Assembly: GCA_948150685.1 (NCBI GenBank)
Contig: OX411308.1
Location: 142,142,548-142,206,547 of the forward strand
Source of the DNA: Rhaphigaster nebulosa
Taxonomy: Eukaryota; Arthropoda; Insecta; Hemiptera; Pentatomidae
DNA length: 64,000 bases
Reading direction: 5' to 3'
Part shown: positions 1-10,199 of the stretch, piece by piece
Position numbering within the stretch: the first letter of the stretch is position 1
Layout of the letters: every line of letters starts with the position of its first letter
Position numbers and translations under genes: made by a program
The notes under the pieces: model-generated
Told to the model about the DNA's origin: nothing
Database searches by the model: none
What the model saw: the letters and a program-made list of their open reading frames with translations, nothing else

Positions 1-850
1 TCAGTGGGTGCTCGGTGCTTAACTGAGATTGGAAACCAGTTTGCTCAGGAGGGATAATGTCGTGATTTGAACAGAAATCCCTTAGAAATTCAAGTATTAT
101 TTTTCGAAAATTTTGTCCATATGAGGAAGTAGATATACAGATCGGTATTGTTCTGGTTGGTCTCCATTTTTCGCTGGTTTTAGCAAAAGAATGAGGATAG
201 CATGTTTCCATACATCTGGATAATACCTCAAACGAAGACAGGAATATTGTATAAATTTGTCAAGTGAATGATACCTTTCTTAGGTAATTGTTAACAAGAT
301 TGTTTGAATCCCATCATTCCCTGGCGCTCTATTACCCTTTGATTTGCGGAGTATCGTTTTTAGTTTTTTGGGAGATATATACATAAAGTTTTTCTGTCGA
401 GGTAATTCCTTATGCAGCATTTCGTGTGTTGTTTGGCTACTAAAGCCCTTTGCATAGTAATCAGCCAGTATGGCAGCCTGTTTATAGGCATGCATAATGC
501 CTCCCTCATTAATCCTCACTGAATTTGATTGTTACGTGGTTGTGCGTATTAGTCTCCAAAATTTTCGGTAATCACCGTGGGTCGCATTTAATTTATTCTA
601 CCATATTGTTGATTTCCAATTTTTCATGAGATTACGAATTTGAGTATTTAATGCGTTAACAGTGCGCTTGACATCATAATTTTTAGTACGATACCATTTG
701 TTTTTCCACTTGTTTCGTAGTGCAATTAGTTGTAGAATGTGATCGGGAGGTGATTGCAAGGAAGGAGGGAGTGGTGCATATTTCGGAATAGCGGAGTTCG
801 CAGCGGTTACTACTATTTGAGAAATCGAATATAGTAGTAAATTCGAATAA
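1..850 (-). pseudogene. Jockey-type LINE ORF2, linker and start of reverse transcriptase
   Basis: Reverse transcriptase of a non-LTR retrotransposon, which would copy element RNA at a nicked chromosomal site. Reading the minus strand down from about 850, the linker between endonuclease and RT is visible as a basic, tryptophan-containing stretch (NKWKNKWYRTKNYDVKRTV), followed around 519-280 by the RT entry block with the diagnostic NRAPGNDGIQ (family pattern: K..KAPG.DGI). The rest of the RT, including the YADD box, lies outside the window beyond position 1. The frame changes several times (for example TAG in the linker near 600), so it is dead. It continues the endonuclease and Gag fragments at 901-2559 on the same strand; all three are parts of one element. 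Family placement in the Jockey group is inferred from the Gag; another I/R1-type clade is possible. Confidence 0.75.
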
Positions 851-900
851 TAAGTACACCTTCGTGGTCAGCGTTGGGACTCAATTAAGCTGGGTTTGAA

Positions 901-1610
901 CTATGTTTCGGTACTTGTCCCAATCCGCCATGTGGTAACTGTATAACTGCGGTATTTGTCAATTATACCCATTAAATCATAAAGTACAGGACGATGGTCC
1001 GAGGAAATAAAATCGAGAGCTTCGCAGCCAGTAATTTTGTGGGATTGTCGAGTGAGAAGTAGATCAATAGTTGAAGTCATGGAAGGTTTAGCTGAATGCC
1101 TAAAAGTGTGAGTTGAAGGGTGTATAACAGTAAAGGGCATTTTGAGAATGAATTGGCCCGCCTTATTGTTTTTGGTATTTTGTCATTGGGAAGACGTGCA
1201 TTTAAATCTCCAATAGTCCAATGGTTGGATTTTTTTGCAGCAGTCAATCATTATTCGATTGAATTATATTAGCGAGCTGCGTGGACGCCTGTATAGTCCT
1301 GTGATGAATAAAGATTGTCCTAGACGTACCTGCACAGTGACATGGTGGATGGTTTTGTAAGTAACTAAAGTAATCGAATACTTTTTTCCATACTATATCC
1401 CGGCGAATCGCTATTAATACTCATGTGGGTCCCGACTTTCTTCGGTGATGGTCGCGTATCCTCGAATATGGACATCTTGAGTTAATTTGGTATCTGCGAA
1501 AATGGCGATGAATGGACGAATCAACGATAATAACACCTCAATTTCCTCTTTGCGTTTTAAAAATCCATTGGTATTGAAATTAATTATGCTATGTTGATTA
1601 TGCATTCCTG
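901..1610 (-). pseudogene. Jockey-type LINE AP-like endonuclease domain, broken
   Basis: Endonuclease that nicks target DNA for target-primed reverse transcription. The N-terminal piece (1605-1414) contains FNTNGFLKRKEEIEVLL and IFADTKL, matching the family's opening block (N.NG.......E...L) and the E of the E-T/K-L metal-binding motif. The C-terminal piece (1140-901) has TIDLLLTRQS and SSDHRPVLYDL, which is the catalytic D-H pair (SDH.PV) at the end of the domain. The middle (1141-1413) is frameshifted. It sits between Gag (1669-2559) and RT (1-850) in the correct order for ORF2. Confidence 0.8.
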
Positions 1611-1668
1611 TTAGGTTAGAGTGAAATTACTGTTTGAATAAGCTGGGATATTTGATTTGTTATATTGT

Positions 1669-2559
1669 TCATAAAGTTAGTGAGCGTTCTGGTGAACTGA
1701 TCAATCCAAGGTGGTGGAGCCCGACCCGCGTGCAATAATGTCTTAGCATAGTTGCGTTCAGCAGAAGGCACTGGAGAGCTCTGTGGAACTCAGTTGCTAT
1801 TATAGTGGACTTGCTTCGTCCTTGGACGTTCTTGTCGATGGCGCCTTTCCTTTTGTTGTTGAGCTGAGTTAACATCTCTTGTCTTTTTGGGCATTGGCGA
1901 AATGAGGCTACATGCTCTTCCTCACAGTTCATACATCTTACCTTATTAATCTGCCGTTGGCATTCTTTGACATCGTGCGACCCTGAGCATCGAATGCAGA
2001 CTGGTAACAGATAGTAGTGGTTCTTTGTGTGACCCAGTTGTTGACATCGGTAGCACTGTTCCTTGTATGGGACTACTTTAAACATAACTTTATTTATATC
2101 CCTAATGGCCCTGGTATCTTCAATTTTCGTATCAGCTGTGGTGGTGACGAGAACAGGAGGTATTTCATGTTTGGTTCCAGTGGAATCTGTTTTTTGCATG
2201 CTTCGAATATCTGAGATGACATTTACTAGCTTCAGGGCCTCCCTGATTTCAGATATGTCCATATCCATATGAAAATTAAGAAGTATAAATTTATGGTATG
2301 GCTTAGTAACACCACGAGGAGCACAAGTATGAAATTGATTACCACAGTCAATAAGAAGTGTTTTGACTTTGTTGTGGATTTCAGCAGTATTAGCTAATAT
2401 TTTGACGTTGTGTCTGGATTTCTGTACACAGTATTCTGTTATATGGTTTATTGCCAAACTTCGGATGACAGAAAGTTTTGTATTGGCATTAAGAACTATG
2501 GGAGGCGGTTTTTTCGGCAGTGCAATCGAATGGTTTTTTGATGGTGTTGAAGTATCCAG
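1669..2559 (-). pseudogene. Jockey-type LINE ORF1 (Gag) with zinc knuckles
   Basis: Nucleic-acid-binding Gag-like protein of a Jockey-group LINE. The frame is open from about 2559 (a TAA lies immediately upstream and there is no ATG at the head, so the N-terminus is missing or mutated) to 1669. Domain order: a PRE_C2HC/RRM-like region (KVKTLLIDCGNQFHT ... DMDISEIREALK), then three knuckles. The first is CYRCQQLGH followed by Y where the last Cys is expected; the second is CIRCSGSHDVKEC; the third is CMNCEEEHVASFRQC. Knuckles two and three keep all ligands, the first has lost its final Cys. A Lys/Arg/Asn-rich tail follows. The ORF2 endonuclease begins about 60 bp downstream in another frame, as in Jockey elements. 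Confidence 0.85.
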
Positions 2560-2562
2560 TTA

Positions 2563-3239
2563 AAGAAATAATAATTAACGAGCCTTAAGAAAATAAATTA
2601 TTAAAATAAAGTCTTGGTAATTATAATAACAGTAATGTATGCTAGGTTATGTATCAAATTTTACCGATTCATTTATTTATTGTTATTATTATATTTTTAT
2701 TTACTTTTAATGTTTCTGAATTAAAAATCAAAACTGTGCTGCTGGATAGCATGTTTAATAACTTAGTCCTAGAACGAATAATAATTAACGTATATATAAT
2801 TTCAGAAAGTAATCCACGACTTTCTTTAATTATCTTGATTATTGAATTATGAAAGTTCATTATATTCATCATTAGGCCATAACCCATTATTGCAACCACA
2901 CCAAGGAGGTTTTTCTAGCCGCCCGAGAAGAAAACAGTCATGCTAATTTCCTCGTTAGGACAGTCATTGGAGTCTTATAATGGTCTCTTAACTACAGCAG
3001 TAGGTCGTTAAAAAGTCATTTTTACCATGAAAATAATATTTTTTAAACTTTATGATATAATAAATATTAAAATTAGCAATAAAAAATAGGTACGTTACAC
3101 TTTTGGATTTAGTCTACTATTTTCTACCGATTTACTCTAGTTTTCTGGATTTTGATAGATTTTATAGACCTGCCAGCATTTCTTTATATTCCTGAGAGAG
3201 GAAAACATTTTTTTTTTTCATTAAATCGCAATTTACTCT
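2563..3239. other. AT-rich spacer, no gene seen
   Basis: Between the 5' side of the Jockey element and the long inverted-repeat element. No supportable coding region. It contains ACCAAGGAGG preceded by an ATTATTGCAACC-like stretch at about 2884-2910, which resembles 46084-46107; this may be the edge of a dispersed repeat. Confidence 0.5.
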
Positions 3240-3880
3240 TACAAAGGGAGGACACAGTCAATAGGTCACCGATTTTAACCTTTTTTTTTTCTGGTGATTC
3301 TATATCCATAAATATTGGACATGTGTCTCGGCGTCCGTTCCAATATGCTCTAGGAGCCGAGAAAAAAATAAAATAAAACACACTGAAACTGCTTTATTTT
3401 ATATCTCGAGTTTGGAAAATGATATAACGTGTTTTTTCTATTAAACATGTTTTCTAGATTATATTAAGGAAAAAATACAAAATTTAAAAAATAATTGTTT
3501 TCTTCTAAAATAATAAAATAAATTGAAAAAAAATGTTTAGATTGTTAAATAAACGATTCTTATAGATTTTTTTATTCCACAAATTGTGGCAGATTTTGAT
3601 TTAGCGTATCAAGACACCTTTGTGATAAAAATATGATCAAAATCCAAAACTTTTTTTTTCTGTTCGAGGGGGTTCAAAATTGTTGTCATGTTTCGATTTG
3701 AAGCTCTGTATCTCGTCTTCAGTTTATCCGATTTCGATTTCCTTGGATTCGTTAGAAAGAGCTAAGTATCTTCTTTCAAAAGATATGAACAGCTATTACA
3801 TTATCTTGAAAGTCCGTGTAAAAAAATGTTTGACCTGTATTTAAGAACCTTTACCGACCCTCCAAAGTTGGTTTGAATCT
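3240..3880 (+). repeat. Left terminal inverted repeat arm
   Basis: Left arm of the long inverted-repeat element. It begins near ACAAAGGGAGGACAC and pairs with the reverse complement of the right arm at 6390-7190. The mismatches are spread evenly, suggesting age rather than recent duplication. Confidence 0.7.
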
Positions 3881-4208
3881 GTTAAATTATGAGCGGCTTT
3901 ATTTTTAATATTTAAAAAAAAATTGAAGGATCTTGATGGAAAAAATTTATAGTCAAATATTTTTTTATTTTTAGACAGCCGAAAATTTAAAATATGGATT
4001 TTTCGTGCTATAAATAAATCTGGCATCAGCTTTGAATAAAAAAAAAATCCGTGAGCAGTAGAACTCCGTCACTAAAGTCGTATTTTCCCGTTAAAAAATA
4101 TGAAAAAATTGAGACCCACAAAGTTCCCTAACATACCGAAATTTAGACGTACTTTTATTATATGGTTCTGCCTCCGCTGACCTTCGATACAGAAGGCACT
4201 ACATACCG

Positions 4209-4210
<2 letters not shown>

Positions 4211-4248
<38 letters not shown>
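4211..4248. repeat. (AT)n microsatellite
   Basis: Uninterrupted TA dinucleotide run inside the left half of the Merlin-like element. Translated IYIYIY frames over it are artefacts. Confidence 0.95.
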
Positions 4249-4250
<2 letters not shown>

Positions 4251-4305
4251 GAATTTCAGCTCATTTGACCCAAAGGGGCTGCTGGAGGTGCTCAAATGTA
4301 GCGGG

Positions 4306-4307
<2 letters not shown>

Positions 4308-4390
<83 letters not shown>
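4308..4390. repeat. Poly-A and (AT)n microsatellite
   Basis: A run of A (4308-4325) passing into a long AT dinucleotide run. About 60 bp of unique sequence separates it from the microsatellite at 4211-4248. Confidence 0.95.
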
Positions 4391-4395
<5 letters not shown>

Positions 4396-4753
4396 TATAT
4401 AAGATATCTCCAAATTTTCCATAATCGTGCTCTAGGGGTTATGAAACGGATAGAAACCGCAGTCTCGCCGCTCACCGCCGACCTTCGACCTACTGCAATA
4501 GTCTATTTTTTTCGGGAACGACTAAAAATATACTATTTTCACTACATGTAATTCAATAGAAACTTCAGATCATTATAAAATTTAATTATTTCGTTTAAAA
4601 AATTGGATAACTCTAAAATTGCTAGGATATTTTGTCGAAAATAGATGTCAGTTATATTTTATAGCTGATAGATGTTAAAGAAATTACTCATTACTTTAAA
4701 AGAAAACATATCTATTTTAATAGATAATCTCAAAAATTAAACAATAAATACAT

Positions 4754-5042
4754 CTAAATCTGAGGACAAAATTGAGCCATGTATTCCAATATCTTTTGAA
4801 ACAAACACTTCTTCTCATCTCTCCTACCCCATGTAAATTTGCACAGATAGGACTCCAACATGTCCCTCCTAATCCCGCATTTCTTCCTGTTACGTCGTTT
4901 CACTGAAGCCCACTGGGATTCGATCCTCTGGGTGTGAGCATCCGTGGACACATCTACAAAGTTTTTTGAATGATTTACGACATAATGTTTATATTTCATA
5001 CCTTCGACTTCCTTTAGATATTCCGGTTTAATGTCATAATTA
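4754..5042 (-). pseudogene. Merlin (IS1595/ISXO2-like) transposase, C-terminal fragment
   Basis: DDE-type transposase fragment, about 95 codons read from about 5042 down to the stop at 4754. Visible pattern: KYKHYVVNHSKNFVDVST then DAHTQRIESQWASVKR, then GIRRDMLESYLCKF and an F..IL motif. This is the C-terminal signature of ISXO2-like/Merlin transposases (VNHS.NFVDP.TGAHTQ.IE..W...K, then YL.EF.WR), which includes the last catalytic acidic residue (E of QRIE). The N-terminal two thirds with the first two acidic residues is not recognisable; the RTE-like insert at 5314-6128 lies in that direction. It supplies the family identity of the surrounding inverted-repeat element. Confidence 0.75.
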
Positions 5043-5313
5043 AAACAATTTTTCAGTTAACATATGATTTAATTAGAATATAATTATCTACTTAGATAAC
5101 AGCAATATTTTTATAAGTACTTAGATAACATGTATCAGTTATAAAATAAAACTGGTATGTCTTTTCGACAAAAGGCCCAATTACTATTTCATGATCACAA
5201 ATAATAATATGTTATAACACTTTAAACCCGACCTTAAATTTTCAATTTTTTAATGAAATTCCGGATTCTTGACCATGCGGATACTACAAGTATAAAATAA
5301 ATTATTTGTGATC

Positions 5314-6128
5314 CCGAAATAAATAATTATTGAAAGCCTTTTATACGCGGATGACATAGTCCTAATAGCCGACACCAAGACCAAACTACAACAAGCTCTG
5401 GTAGAATGGGAAGAAGAGTTGCTCAGGAAAGGGATGCGAATTAACACCTTCAAGAGTAAAGTGCTGGTTATGGCGAGGGAAGAACAGGAAGATGTCCAAC
5501 TCATCTGCAATGGCGAGACACTTGAGGTAGTGAAGGAATATATCTACTTAGGGACCGTAATTAGTAGCTCGGGTAAGATAGACGCCGAAATATCAAACAG
5601 AATAAGTAAGGTGAAACCAAGTGTATTACCAGATTACTAATAGCATTATCGGCCACCGAGAAGTAGATAAGAAGACCAAAGTGCATGTATATAAGTCTGT
5701 TTACATACCTACACTTATGGCGGAGAAAGCTGGACAACACTCTAGTCACATAACGGCATCGGAAATGAGGTTCCTTCGCAGATCTGTTGGGAGAACTAGA
5801 AGGGATCGCATTAGAAACGAAAGCATTAGAGAGCAACTAGACGTTACAGAGCTTAAAACCACTCTAGAAAGAAGGCAACTCCAGTGGTCTGGTCATGTCT
5901 GCCGGATGAACGAGGGCACGAATCCTATAAAGGTATTAGAGGCTCGACCCACAGGAAAGAGACCACGCGGACGCCCCAGAATTACGTACCAAGAATATAT
6001 CCAAAGAATTGGAAGTAAAAGAGGCAAATCGATCAATGAGATGAAGCGGCTAAGTGGAGTGGTTACGCTGGATTGGGGCTCCTCGACGCTAGCTAATGGC
6101 ATAAGAGGATGATAAACAAGAAGAAGAA
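5314..6128 (+). mobile_element. 5'-truncated RTE-like LINE fragment with (AAG)n tail
   Basis: Last part of a non-LTR retrotransposon inserted near the axis of the Merlin-like element. It starts just upstream of a YADD box and ends in a short AAG repeat (6115-6129). GTGATC occurs immediately before (5308-5313) and at the end of the tail (6129-6134), a plausible 6-bp target-site duplication. 5' truncation plus a simple-repeat tail is what target-primed reverse transcription leaves. Confidence 0.75.
5332..6112 (+). pseudogene. RTE-like reverse transcriptase, C-terminal part, frameshifted
   Basis: The first frame (to 5640) carries SLLYADDIVLIAD, the RT catalytic motif, then MRINTFKSKVLVM and EYIYLGTVISSSGKIDAEI, the YLG thumb motif. 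The frame then shifts near 5610-5625. The second frame (to 6112) carries TKVHVYKSVYIPTL, RRQLQWSGHVCRM and GKRPRGRPRITY, the usual C-terminal signature of RTE/craft-type endonuclease-RT proteins (LQW.GH..RM ... GKRPRGRPR..W). The YG.E.W segment after IPTL appears lost. The 3' UTR is only a few bases before the AAG tail, as in RTE elements. Non-functional: no endonuclease, no RT fingers, one frameshift. Confidence 0.85.
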
Positions 6129-6389
6129 GTGATCATTTTTTTTTAAATGCAACAATTAAATTATAGAATTATCAAAAAAAATCTTCAGAACTGGTGTATT
6201 GTTATTATATATGTACACGGCATTGCTCAGGATGTCACAGCAAATTTATATTTAATTTGAAAATTAAAGACTGGGGTTAAAGCGATAGAAGTAATATAAA
6301 AACATTATTTGTGATCTAGAAATAGTAAATTTTAAAGTTATTCTCCCTTTAAATTTTTTAAAATATTAAAAAAACGTCCATAATTTAGA

Positions 6390-7190
6390 AACCCTTTGAC
6401 ATACTTAAACTATATTTGAAGGGTTGGTAAAGGTTCGCAATTTGCTTTAATCGGGATGTTCATACGTCTTGTAGAACCAACGTTATCTGCAAAAAGCCTC
6501 TATTTTATTTTTATTTTTTAATCACATCTTATTATACAGACCTTCTAGATGATACTACAGCTGTAATGTTTTTAAAGGAGAACCTTCGGTCTTTCCAGCG
6601 AGTCAAAAAAAACCGAAATCGGGCAAACTGGAGATGAGATACAGAGCTTCATATCAAAATGTCATTACGTGGTTTAAACATTATTAACCCCCTCGGAACT
6701 GATTTTTTTTTTCGATGATTTTTTATTTTCGATGATATTTTCAAAATAATGTTTTTTTTGGGCGCTGAATCAAAATCTGCCATAAGAAATTTTTTTTTTT
6801 GTTTTTGATAATATTTTAACCTAAAGATGTTTAGGTGCTCTAAATCAAAATCTGCCGCAATTTTTGGAGTAAACAAATCTGTAAAGCTAGTTTATCCAAT
6901 GGTTTAAACATTTTTTCCAATTAATTTGACCAACAAGCAATTATTTTTTAATGTTTGCATGTTTCCTTAATATTCTCAGAAAAATATTTTGGTAGGAAAA
7001 TTACTTCGATATCATTTTTCAACTCGAGATATAATATAGATCAGTTTCAGTGTATTTTATTTTTTTTCTCGGCTCCTAGAGCAGATTGGAACGGACGCCG
7101 GGGCTCGTGCCCAATATTTTTGGATATAGAATTGCCAACAAAATTTCGTCAAAATCGTTGATCCATTGAGTTTACCTTCCCTCCTCCTTG
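6390..7190 (-). repeat. Right terminal inverted repeat arm
   Basis: Mirror of 3240-3880. The outer part (7000-7190) shows AACGGACGCCGGGGC, CTCGAGATATAATATAGA and CCTTCCCTCCTCCTTG as counterparts of left-arm blocks. Confidence 0.7.
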
Positions 7191-7195
7191 TTAGC

Positions 7196-9340
7196 GAATA
7201 TTTGTAAGATAAACAATAAACCTTTTAAGGCTGTGTGCCGTAACTGTATAGACTACTATAAAATCAAGACTTATCCTAATTATAGGAACAAGACCCTATA
7301 TTATCCAGGTGTTTCGGTCAGTAGGAAAGCTAGATCTGGGATCTTTGATTGGGCCCGAAATTATAGTCACGAACCAATTTTTTTATACCCAATAACTGAC
7401 CAATGACAGGACCGCCTTACATCGATATAAACAAGAACAGGATTGACCCTCAATAGATATTCCAGTAGCGTCTTGACTTAATGCTAGGAATTATGGTTGG
7501 CGTTTCTGTCAGAGGCCAATGATATGTTGCATTGGATACAGATGTCTTCCGATTTCATGAAATATCGTAAATCCTTGATTTTTATAAATGCCCACACATT
7601 CCTCATTGTTTTTAATAAGAATAATATATAACAAAACAGAAAATATAGGTAAGGATTTTGTGCGTCATCTATATTTTATTTGTTATCGCTAAAGTGGGTT
7701 GGGTTACATGCATTTATGATATTAATTAGGGAAGCTGTATAGCCAGAGAATCAGCCAGTATTTTTTCTTATATAACCCCACGTTTCAACCCATCCATATA
7801 TTCTTCTTCAGGAATAACATGAAAAAAAAATGACAAAAAGAAAAGACGTAAATTATAAAAGGAAAGTTAAAGATAAAAATGATAAAGATATAAATAATAA
7901 TAGAGATTAAAATAATGATAAAACTGAGGAATCCCAAAAAACTAAATAGAAGATGATTAAACAATAGTATGAAAATATGAATTAATAAAGATATTTATTA
8001 TTCATTTATTCATATGTAATTATCGTATTTTCTTTATTGATTCATAATTTTTGGCTGTTGCTTAAGCATCTTCGAATTAGTTTTTAATAAATCCCTAGTT
8101 ATTCTCATTTACTTTGTTATTATTTGCATCTTTATTATTACTTGTATCTTTATCACTTATTTTATCTTGAATTTTACTTTTATTATTTATCCATTTTATT
8201 TTTGCTATTTACTTTGCATCTAAACTTCTTATCTCTGATCTCATTCTAGCCTTGAAGATGACCCACAAGTCGGCTTGTATAATAAAAAATTCTGACATTT
8301 GCTGACTATATTTTATCTGTTATCTATGATCTATGATTAATGTTTACAATTTTATTTCTAAATGAGGGAAGCTAATTTTTCATTAACTCTATACAAGTAT
8401 ACTATGATGTATGCATATTGATATAATAAAATTAATATTAAGGTATTAATAGGAGTTTTTTCCAATTCCCTTTTTTATCTTTAATCCTGATAAATTATGA
8501 TTGTCTTCGGGCTTATAGCAATGGCAGATCCGCAGGGGATGGAGAAAGGGAGAAATTCTCCCTCATAAAATAACCACTTACCGAAATGAAATAAAAGACG
8601 GCCGAATTGAAAATATACTTACTAGTTCCAATACTCGTGAGTAACTGTGATAAATTATCATTCATTAGGTACGGGAAAATTAACCTTGGTTCGCCTTGTG
8701 AGAAATCGATCACCGATTTTGTCAATTGTAATGATATAATTGCCAATTGTAATTATATTTTTATTTATCCGATAACTTTTTGTATTCTCCCGACTATTGT
8801 GAAACCTCGAGGAGGATAATGTGGTTACCTTTACCGTTAGTTAGTATCTAACGATTCCTTATTAATTTAAATAAAATGAGTGCGTTTTAACTTAGAAATA
8901 AAAGCTTATTTATATGGACCGCTGGTTAAATCGCTGGACTCTTATGAAATAACCCTAAATAATCGGTAGGAATCCTAATCCTAAATCGGTCCAAACTGTA
9001 TCATTTACCATTGGGTTATTAATTATTGAAATATCCTGTCAATACCTCCTGAAATAGGATAGGAAAACATAATTACTTAATCCTACATACCGCCTCCCCA
9101 TTTTCTCTTACAAATAAGCACTACAAATTAAAAATGGTTGGCGCCTCAAAGGAAGAATATATATAAACATTTAAATATGCCAACAAATGTTTAGCTTGCT
9201 TTACGAGTATTCCAAATTCTGTGGTCACCCTAATATAAAAAAAACAAACCACACACACAAAAAAAAATTCTCTGGATCTCTCATGGTTTATGGTCCTTAA
9301 ACTGTAAATATGTATTTTAGGGTTGTAAATATATAATATG
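7196..9340. other. AT-rich, no gene recognised
   Basis: Stops are frequent on both strands. The 72-codon frame at 7188-7406 and the frames around 8513-8819 have no family signature and ordinary composition. Nothing supportable. Confidence 0.5.
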
Positions 9341-9410
9341 AATAAAAATAAATATAGTAGTTCAAATTTGTCACCATTCAGGTTTAATCACATTATTTAT
9401 TGAATATTTT
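9341..9410 (+). repeat. Direct repeat, copy 1
   Basis: A block of about 70 bp (AATAAAAATAAATATAGTA, then GTCACCATTCAGGTTTAATC and ATTATTTATTGAATATTT) recurs almost unchanged at 9692-9761, about 350 bp downstream in the same orientation. Confidence 0.85.
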
Positions 9411-9691
9411 TATTAAATGTTCATTTTTATTTATCTCGTTTTGTGTTGTTGTAAGTTTCCTAATAATCATTAATTTGAGCTATTCTTTCAACTAGTATAA
9501 CTAATCTAATTAATATTAAATATATTGAATTGAAGTAAATGTTTTATTATAAAAATGTTTTGAAAAAATTGGGTAAACCTTAAATACTTTTTTTTATCAG
9601 TAATCCTAACTTATTCTAGGGCATAATTTTGGTTATACATATTAATGGAAAAATAAAAATTAAGCTTTTTAATTTAAAATTTTATTAAAAA

Positions 9692-9761
9692 AATAAAAAT
9701 AAATATAGTAATTCAAAATTGTCACCATTCAGGTTTAATCACATTATTTATTGAATATTTT
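9692..9761 (+). repeat. Direct repeat, copy 2
   Basis: Second copy of the block at 9341-9410; the core of about 40 bp is identical. The 280 bp between copies are AT-rich with no coding potential. Origin (segmental duplication or short non-autonomous element) is not known. Confidence 0.85.
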
Positions 9762-10114
9762 AATTCAGTCTCAGTACTAGAACGTAGGGCTGTTACGTCA
9801 TAGTGACCTAACAGTAAGAAATACTTAGCCATGAGAACTTCTTTTTATTAGCTCATTACCCTGCACATTTAGTAACTATGTGTAAATACTTATATAATTA
9901 AAACTCAAGGTATGTTTTCAAACTGTTTTTGTTTTGTTTTTTAATCATTATAAGTTTTAGTTTCAAATCAAATAATAGTGGTGAACGCATTTAGCTGTAA
10001 ATAAACCCCGAAAAAAAAAAAAATTTCTCACCCTAAAAAACTCTAAAGCGTAAAAAAGAAACTAAATTTGAGGTTGAGAAACCAATTGGCTACAATTTTT
10101 TTTTAAAATATATA

Positions 10115-10195
10115 ACTATCGATAGTATTGATAGTTTATCTACGATAGCATCGGGACTATCGATTGTTAGACCTATCGATAGTTTTACATCACTA
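10115..10195. repeat. ACTATCGATAG repeat cluster, possible hAT subterminal region
   Basis: Palindromic ATCGAT motifs repeat (ACTATCGATAG at 10115-10125, GACTATCGAT near 10155, CCTATCGATAG at 10172-10182), followed by TTTTACATCACTA. Read from the minus strand the end is TAGTGATGTAAAA, the style of a hAT terminal inverted repeat. I could not find a matching left end with an 8-bp duplication, so this may be one end of a truncated element. Confidence 0.4.
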
Positions 10196-10199
10196 GTTC

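Larger units (their letters stand above)
3240..7190. mobile_element. Long inverted-repeat DNA transposon, Merlin-like, with nested insert
   Basis: The ends of this segment are inverted copies of each other. The block at 3301-3420 (containing GGCGTCCGTTCCAAT and CTCGAG) is mirrored at about 7000-7135. The blocks at 3571-3610 (GTGGCAGATTTTGAT), 3660-3760 and about 3795-3880 are mirrored at about 6836-6866, 6600-6710 and 6390-6480. A further inverted match joins 5181-5250 and 6240-6330. The arms are therefore several hundred bases to about 0.8 kb and diverged by point changes and indels. The left half holds a Merlin-type transposase fragment (4754-5042), which is why I assign the element to Merlin. 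Two microsatellites sit in the left half and an RTE-like LINE fragment (5314-6128) near the axis. Exact termini and target duplication could not be fixed. Confidence 0.7.

Noticed and set aside
4158..4475. Frames of about 100 codons rich in Ile-Tyr
   Set aside because: They are (AT)n microsatellites read as protein; the same holds at 13971-14216, 22883-23077, 44288-44557 and 44994-45224.
4754..5042. Bacterial contamination, because of the IS1595-like transposase
   Set aside because: Merlin is the eukaryotic counterpart of this group, and the fragment lies in AT-rich eukaryotic DNA between inverted arms with microsatellites.
9960..10195. Complete hAT MITE from TAGTGGTG (about 9968) to CATCACTA
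   Set aside because: The candidate ends are weakly similar and the flanking 8-mers do not match, so only one end is reported.
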